Shown here piece after piece: positions 57,258 through 64,000 of a stretch of 64,000 nucleotides of DNA (position 1 is its first letter; every line of letters starts with the position of its first letter). Under the pieces are notes generated by a model. The model was not told the origin of the DNA. It did not search any database and saw only the letters and a program-made list of their open reading frames with translations. Location of the stretch: NCBI RefSeq assembly GCF_035222375.1, contig NW_026946363.1, positions 6,324,001 to 6,388,000 on the forward strand, read 5' to 3'. A program made the position numbers and the translations under genes. Source of the stretch: Podospora pseudocomata. Taxonomy: Eukaryota; Ascomycota; Sordariomycetes; Sordariales; Podosporaceae.

Positions 57258-59563
57258 TTAAAGCCCAGGCGACTTGCTGAACTTCATGAGCTCATTAAAC
57301 GCGCGCTCAAACATGCCCCTGAGTTCTCGGTATGTAATGACAAAAACCGTTTCGTTGTCGCGACTCGTCAACATGATTTGCTCATCCACACCAGCGTCGA
57401 GCTTGCTCATGCAACTCAGCATGTGGCCCAGACCAAGATCGGGCTTGCCACTGGCATCCACACGGTGGAAAACATAGTCGCGGAAGAGCTTCAACTGAAA
57501 GCGATCCCCCACCTCTGACCAGTTGGACTGGCTGCCCAAATCGCCACGTTCCAGTATGGCTGATAGCTTCATCACATTGCGTGCGATCCTGCCGTTCTCA
57601 ATCTCGCGAGCGAGCCAGTACTGCTGCTCGTCGTTTTCTCGGAGCGTGTTGTTTGCCTGCTGAGCAAGCTGCGGCGCAATCATGGTGAGAAAGTGTGCAA
57701 TGGTGTGTGGCTGGCCGTTCGGCGCGACTGGTGATAGAAGGAACTGCAGAGCGTCCCTCAAGGAGCGCGAGTATTTGACCAGCGAGTCGAGGGCTGCCTT
57801 CGTATTGCTGGACTGCAGCAAGTTTGGAGGCATGCCCGTGGCCAGACACAGAATGACTTTGCCAAATTTGACCAGATCCTCCCCCTGCAGCTCCTGAATC
57901 GGACGGTTGTGGTCATATTGCACCACATCCAAGATGGCACATGACCCCAGTCGAATCCGGCTTTTCTCCGTCACGAGAATCTTGCTGAGGTCCAGACACC
58001 GTGCTGCAAGATTTTTGTTGTGTAGGTAATAGAGAGCGCTTGCGATCTGACAAACGTAGCTCCAGAGTATGCCTTCCGGCACAGCGGGATATCTTTGTCG
58101 GTTGTTCCCCAGGGGCGAAGAGAAGTGTTGTTCGGCCAACGTCTTGGCAAGAGGATGCCAGTCGTACACAAAGATGAGGGAGCTGTCGCCAAAGTTTTGG
58201 CTAGTAAAGGTTTCGTGAAACGACACAATATTCTCATGTCTGACATTTTTCCAGTCCCTCATCACACTCATAACCGATTGATCATTTGACAAGCGGTACC
58301 CTTCCAAGCGTCTGAGGACGTAGTGCAGCCCAGTCGTCACTTTTTGAGCCTTGTACACCCAACTGTGGTAGCCAAAACAGGCAGTGTTTTTCCTGTGGCT
58401 GGTGTCTAGTGAGAACAGAGAGTGGTAGTTCTCGAGCTTGGGCAGGCCTGCTTTGTGGTTCAGCATTGGGTCCAGAAAGAAGCGGCAGTCAGAAGGACCT
58501 ACCCGGCATTGTATGCTGTGTAGCAAACATCTTCTTTTGTATTTCCTCTCGCATGGCAGCTGGGATGAAATAGTCATAGGTGGACCGCTGCCAAGGTTGC
58601 AGCTCTCCTCGATAGGCATCGTACGGCTGATACAGATGATAGTTTGGTTGTTGCATGGGAACAGAGGCATACGCGCCCCCTGAAGAATAGAAGCCCGCCC
58701 CAGCACCCGAGACCGCGCTGGGATCACCCGCGTAGGGATTGAAAGGTGCATTGTTCGCAAGGGCAGGAGCCATTGAGTTCATGGCAAACGGATCGCTGAA
58801 AACGCCATTGTCTTGGGCTGCGCCATTCCCCATATTCTGCTTTTCGGTCAGTCAGGCCGAAAAGGTAAATTCACATAGGGTGGCATCCTGAACATACGCT
58901 GTTTCCTAGTTCATAGTTCTGTGTGTTGCCTGACGGAGTGAACTCTCGCGCACCAGCTGGGTTGAACATGGTCAAATCAGCATTCTGCTGCGTGCTCGCT
59001 TTTGCAAGACCGTCAGCCTTGAACAAGAGATGACGGGTCTAGACGAGAGCCACACTCACCGGTGACACCGCGAGGGGTGAAGGGCGCAGCATTCGCTGCT
59101 TGAGAAGAAAGGGTGGTCTTCTTGGCTTGCCCCAGATTTTGGCCCGAGGGCGTGAAGGAAGGTGAATCGGCATTGAAAGATTTCTTGGAAAGACTGCCGG
59201 CACGGTTAGACGCGCAAAGATCAAGCATGATACCACATCCACAAGCCACACAAGCCCGGTTCTTGGCTTTTCGCATGGCCGCATGCCACCTTCACCAACG
59301 GCTAACGACTTACAAATCGGAAGGGCCAGAAGCTGGCTTGTTTTGGTCGTGGTTAAAATTACAGGTCGTGTCCATGTATCGGCAGTGCCCGTATATCACA
59401 ACGTTGCGGCAAAGGGTGTCCTTGGTATCTTTGGGCATCGCTGTCAGTTGAACCGCATGTCGACGTGCTCAATGCTTGTCGAGATCAACCCACCTCGTCC
59501 TTTAGATCTCGGCGAGCCGACCTGCCGCCGCAGGTCGTTGGAGTTGTACCGTGAAGCGGCCAT
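57258..59563 (-). CDS. PAN3: PAN2-PAN3 deadenylation complex subunit PAN3
   Basis: Six exons, 59563-59494, 59440-59314, 59193-59060, 58998-58898, 58836-58503 and 58447-57258, encode 651 residues, the usual length. Domains in order: a CCCH zinc finger with C34, C43, C50 and H54; a PAM2 motif for poly(A)-binding protein (SFNADSPSFTP, about 71-81); a disordered Pro/Ala-rich linker; a pseudokinase domain at about 270-520, with the SRIRLGSCAILDVVQ segment replacing the normal DFG region; a coiled coil; and the C-terminal knob ending ELRGMFERAFNELMKF. PAN3 recruits the PAN2 nuclease to poly(A) tails in the cytoplasm. The pseudokinase lacks the HRD Asp (NLAARCLDLSKILVT). Every exon phase agrees. It is convergent with LSM7 and divergent from the UBX gene. 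Confidence 0.97.
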
Positions 59564-60845
59564 GGCGAATCGGTTACTCTATATCAAGGATGGAAGAATG
59601 GGAATGCCTCGGACGTTTCTAAGAGATCTGGCGCATTGTGTCAGTGAACTGTTTGAAAGGCGCCGACAGCTACAAATGCCATGATTGGGTGGCAATCCAG
59701 AGAAGACATGAACGAGCAGTCATGGGCTCTTACTTGAAGACAGGTAGCTTAATCCTCCCATGTTTTGCTTTAGAGGGCCGAAAAGGCATCCATGGAACTG
59801 GACACAAGCTGGGAAAGAGAAGCGCAATACACAGCTGGTCGCAAGACAAGAAGAAACCGTGTTTTGAAGCGACTGGTTGCTGCTACTATCAAACTGGAGG
59901 CTATGGCAGCAGCACGAGACAAAGGAAGCGCACGGCAGGCGATCAATGGGGCGGGTGGCAGTGGTCGGGCTCTATATCGAAGCAACTTTGGGCTGTTCCA
60001 GGAGGGGTTATGGCGGCAGAAAAGAGGATGGAAAGAATTTCGAGTTGACGTCGCTGCCAAAATCTTGACAAGCTCTGAACCAATGCGCTCACCGGGTATA
60101 GAATGGGGACGGTGCTGACTGTGCCCAGGTGAAGAAAGCATGAGAACTCTCGAGAGGGTCGTCGCGGGTGCCCGCGCGCTAAGAGTGGGGTGGGGCCCCC
60201 CAACTCCTTGCTTCTTGGCCATTCAGCCTCGAGGAGGAGGAGCACGGACTCTTGCCGGGAAACCATTCTTCTAAGCGGGGTTGCTGACATGGTGTTCCGC
60301 GTATAGTGATATACAGATATATATATTCGTTGTATGAATCTGAGGACCAAGGCTGACCTCACCCTCTATCATCTGTCCCTGTCGCCTTCCTCAACTTGTT
60401 GAGCCCTGCCACTCCAGTTTTCCTCTCATTCACCGAGACAAGCAAGAGGGGGGCTTGATTCTGAACTGTGGCCTGTGCTTGGCTTACTGAGGGGTGCCGG
60501 CATTCCAAGCAAAACCCTGTTGAGCAGTTTGCACCCGGTGCCGTAACTCTGGGACGCGGAGGTTGACGTGTTGCGACCGATGCGGCTATCTCTTCCACCA
60601 CCCCAGTATCATTTGTACAACGTGCTATCTGTTTGATATCCGGACGCCGGGCATCGCCTCAAGAGCCTGCAACAGCCAGAACAAGCTCGGTGCATCTAAC
60701 AATTAATCGTGACTTAGCGCCATTCTCAACCGCACCACCAACGTGTTCTTTGCAAAGCATTACCTTGGGCAAACTGATTTGACCACGACGGGAGCTCTGG
60801 GCCACCAACCACAGCTTCGGGAATTGGGAACACGCCACCCTCAAC
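59564..60845. other. Divergent intergenic, PAN3 and UBX gene
   Basis: A shared upstream region of about 1.3 kb. A plus-strand frame at 59,792-60,118 (ELDTSWEREAQYTAGRKTRR) has mildly protein-like composition but no recognised family and lies where promoter and leader sequence is expected. No TATA box stands out. Confidence 0.45.
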
Positions 60846-62473
60846 ATGGCGGACGGTGTTGAATTTGATCTGGGCCAGCTCTCCTCCCAGCAGCAGGAGG
60901 CTCTTCAGCAATACACCGATGTCACAGGCCAAGAAATCAAGGATGCGGTGCCCTTGTTGGAGAGGTCGCAGTGGAATGTCCAAGTGCGTATCCTTTCCTC
61001 CGCCCAGTCAGGCACTTCCGTATGAGAGCAAACGTTTGGAAAGAGAGCTGACACGCCCTCCAGATAGCTATCGCCAAATTCTTTGACGGTGACGGGCCCG
61101 ACCTGGTTGCTGAGGCCCAGGCTGCACAGGATAATCCTCCGCCAGCCGCGGCAAGATATGAGAACTTACACGAGAGCTTCCTGGATGCCGACGATGATAG
61201 GCCGAGACGAACGAGGTCCCCAAGAACAGAAGCTGCCCCACGAGTGGTGCCGCAGCAGCCGGTTAGCATCCGGCCCCGAGGACTACTGTCGATTCTTTTG
61301 ACGCCATTTTCAACCACATGGAGCTTGACGAGAGGTGTATTGGTTGTTTTTGGCCGGATCATCTCGTTCTTCTTCGCATTCCTACCTGCCTCGTTCCGGC
61401 CACGATACCTGGGTACGACCATCAGGGGTCTGGGCCAGGCTCATGGACGGACTGCGACACTGCCACAGGAGGCAGCCAGGAGGTTTCGGCGCGAGTTTGA
61501 GGAGGCATACGGCACTCACGGCCTCATGTTCTTCGAGGGAGGCCATGCCCAAGCTCTGGACACGGCAAAGAGGGACCTCAAGTTTTTCCTGATGGTGTTG
61601 ATATCGCCCGAGCATGACGACACCGACTCCTTTATTCGAAACACACTCCTCAGCCCCGATGTTGTCAGCTACATCTCGGATCCCTCCAACAACATCATCC
61701 TTTGGGGAGGAAACGTGGCCGACCCCGAAGCCCATCAGGTGGCCAACGAGTATTCCTGTCTCAAGTACCCCTTTTCGTGCTTGGTATGCCTCACCCCCAA
61801 GGAGGGCAGCACAAAGATGGGGATTGTCAAGCGTCTGGTCGGACCCATGACGCCAGCCGCTTACCTTTCTGGGCTCCAGGATGCGATTACGAAGTACTCC
61901 CCCGATCTTAACGGCGTGCGGGCTGAGAGGGCGGCCCAGGAACATGCCCGGAATCTGAGGAATGAGCAGGACTCTGCATACGAGAGGTCGCTGGCCCGTG
62001 ACCGCGAGCGAGCCCGACAAAAGCGCGAGGCTGAGGCGGCAGCGGCAGCGGCTGAGAAGCGTGCTCTGGAAGAAGCCGAAAGGGCAGCCCGACAGGAGGA
62101 GCTACGGAGGCAGTGGAGAATTTGGCGGGCCACGACCGTTGCGCCGGAGCCGGACACGAAGGATGCTGTCAGGTTGGCTCTCAACATGCCGGCTTCCGCT
62201 GGTGGCGGGCGGGTCATCCGCAGATTTGCCAGCGACACCACATTGGAGGAACTTTATGCGTTTGTGGAGTGTTATGGCCTTCTACAAGAAGGACCTCTGA
62301 ATGAGAAGGCGGCTGAGCCAGAGGGGTACGAGCACAAGTATGGCTTCCAAGTCGCATCGGTGCTACCACGGGAGACCTTCCACCCCAGTAAGACAATCAC
62401 GATTGGGCAAAAGATGGGCCGGGGCGGAAGTCTTGTGGTTGAAGATTTAATAGACGAGGATGAAGAAGAGTAG
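60846..62473 (+). CDS. FAF2/Ucp10-type UBX protein (UBA-like, UAS, UBX)
   Basis: Exons 60846-60983 and 61064-62473 encode 515 residues. The N-terminal UBA-like domain (about 5-55) reads LSSQQQEALQQYTDVTGQEI and on to WNVQIAIAKFFDG. A hydrophobic hairpin at about 120-154 (LLSILLTPFSTTWSLTRGVL and FFFAFLP) would insert in the ER or lipid-droplet membrane. A thioredoxin-like UAS domain spans about 190-325, a Glu/Arg/Ala coiled coil about 332-398, and a UBX domain about 405-500 with the FAS-type loop (FASDTTLEELYAFVE). Family members recruit Cdc48/p97 to ubiquitinated proteins at the ER for degradation; that role is inferred from the architecture. The acidic C-terminus (DLIDEDEEE) is typical. The 80-nt intron has an AGCTGACA branch site. 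Confidence 0.93.
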
Positions 62474-63047
62474 ACGGGAAGGGGGGAAGGGAATATGCTT
62501 TGAGTTTTAGGAGTTAGGGGATAGGTCGATACCCCGACTCCGAGTGGTCTTGCACAGGTGCAAGGACCAGCGGCAGGTAGTATTCAGCGAGAATAGGAAA
62601 ATAAAAGTACTCTTCATGCCAGGTGATGCGCAATGTTGTCTTGAAGTCTGACGTTGACAAGCCCTTGGCCGGCAGCCACGGGGAGCTGATTGCGCGTCTG
62701 ATTGACGACAAGGGGGGGCTGTGCGGGCTTAACACCGTTCTACAACGGTCAAGTGTGTGTGCTACGTTGTCGATGTCTTGGCATTGGTTTTGATATGAGA
62801 CGAGACAGAACTGACACTGACACTAACAAGAACTCTTCTTCTCTAGTGTGTCGATATCCGGATCTTGGTGGTTTTCGTGTGCTGGCGCCTTATGCGAAGA
62901 CCTTGTGTCCACAACAGTCAACGCCAGGACAATCCTTCATTGACTGGAGTCTTGCTTAACCAACCCGATATGGTTACACCCAACTCGGATTTGGAAACGG
63001 AACCCGGGCGGCTGCCTGGCGTGAATCTGGACCGTTTTGCTGCCATG

Positions 63048-63079
<32 letters not shown>

Positions 63080-64000
63080 TGATAAAAGACCGATGTGTTT
63101 GCCTGAGTAGCGTCTTTGTGATTTTAAGATTCTATGTTCATTGCTTTCAGAGCTTCCTTGTCAGCTGTTTCAGAACTCAAAAAGACTGAGACCTGGCAGC
63201 TCAGACCAACAGTTCAGTTTGAACACCAACCAGCCCGCCTGCTCACCGCAAACCATACCAGTTCATCACCACTCGGTCTATTTGAACATACAATTGTCGG
63301 GGTTTGGAGAACATTGGGAATCCCTTTTTGCCTGTGGCTCAGTTATCTATCTACCTATTACAAAACGGGGCCTAGATCAAAGACCCTTGTTACATCTGTT
63401 TTGGGGGGGTGGGCACGCAACGCACAACCATCCCGCAGGTCACGCACTCACCCAAAGCAACACAACAAGAGAGCACTGCGGGGGCAACACAACGCCAGCC
63501 GGACGGGAAACAGCAAGCAGGCCACCCATCAACAAACCCGAAACCCGGCCAGGAAAACCGCAAACTTCTGGGTAACGGCACACACGAATTCTTCAATCGC
63601 ATCTTTGCGTATTCTCAATCCTCTCCATACCTTTTCTCTTGCCGCGCTGATCTGCTGCGCTTGTGTTTGTCAGTTTCGGTGTGGGAATCATCTCCAATCC
63701 AACTCACGATACGGCGCCGGCGGCTTATGACAGGACGCGCGCGCATCTGCACCAGATCCACCTTCGCCGACAAGTACGCTCTCGCATGAATACACACCTA
63801 GGAACATCAGATACATACGGAGAGCGCCAACATGATGAAGAATTTCAGTATGAACAAGGTGCTGGGCACCATAAAAAAGCGAAATAGTATGCCTGAGCAT
63901 CGTCACGACGTCCAGTGATGGACCGAAGCTAACCCTGCTGCAGCCTCGGACAGCACCACCGACATCCCAGCCGTTGTAGATCCTGCAACTGAACAACCCC
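62474..64000. other. Gene-free right end of the window
   Basis: The 3-prime flank of the UBX gene, a TA microsatellite and about 0.9 kb of unassigned sequence. A 198-codon plus-strand frame at 63,134-63,730 is Thr/Ser/Arg/Asn-rich with no motif and is probably chance. A gene may begin beyond the window. Confidence 0.5.
63049..63080. repeat. TA microsatellite
   Basis: About fifteen TA/AT units with one AC interruption, about 580 nt beyond the UBX-gene stop. Confidence 0.9.

Overview
This window is nuclear DNA of a filamentous ascomycete (Pezizomycotina, most likely a Sordariomycete). The genes carry short introns, mostly 49-73 nt, with fungal signals: GTRAGT-like donors, CTRAC or CTRAT branch sites 8-20 nt before the acceptor, and CAG/TAG acceptors. 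The proteins are fungal forms of eukaryotic housekeeping and regulatory families. There is no operon structure. I saw no tRNA, rRNA or CRISPR array and no intact transposon. Coding sequence fills roughly 30% of the window, and many gene-free stretches hold microsatellites.

Layout: (1) 1-7,276 has no gene. (2) 7,277-9,682, plus strand, is a HAL/SAT4-type Ser/Thr kinase. (3) 9,683-15,175 is gene-free and repeat-rich, followed by a small lysine-rich reading frame that appears frameshifted. (4) 15,965-19,840, minus, is a ten-exon importin-7/8-type karyopherin. (5) 19,841-25,054 is gene-free and contains a strongly strand-biased TCCA motif field. (6) 25,055-26,531, minus, is an RfeG-like protein. 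(7) 29,827-32,042, minus, is DNA polymerase eta. (8) 36,819-38,172, minus, is a DHYC palmitoyltransferase (Pfa5), flanked by two tiny cysteine-rich zinc-type proteins at 35,671 and 42,384 and several cryptic small-gene candidates. (9) 46,509-49,340, minus, is the Ash1 H3K36 methyltransferase. (10) 51,840-54,130, plus, is a disordered, repeat-bearing protein gene interrupted by two in-frame TAG codons, lying next to an AT-rich island. (11) 55,642-56,221 LSM7 (plus), 57,258-59,563 PAN3 (minus) and 60,846-62,473 a FAF2/Ucp10-type UBX protein (plus).

The genes do not form one pathway. LSM7 and PAN3 both act in mRNA turnover and lie tail to tail; PAN3 and the UBX gene are divergent and share about 1.3 kb of upstream DNA. 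Exon coordinates for the spliced genes were built by hand from splice signals, and total lengths were checked to be multiples of three.

The most unusual items are the two mini zinc proteins that share a nearly identical core-promoter block, the gene with two TAG interruptions that could each derive from CAG, and the TCCA field.
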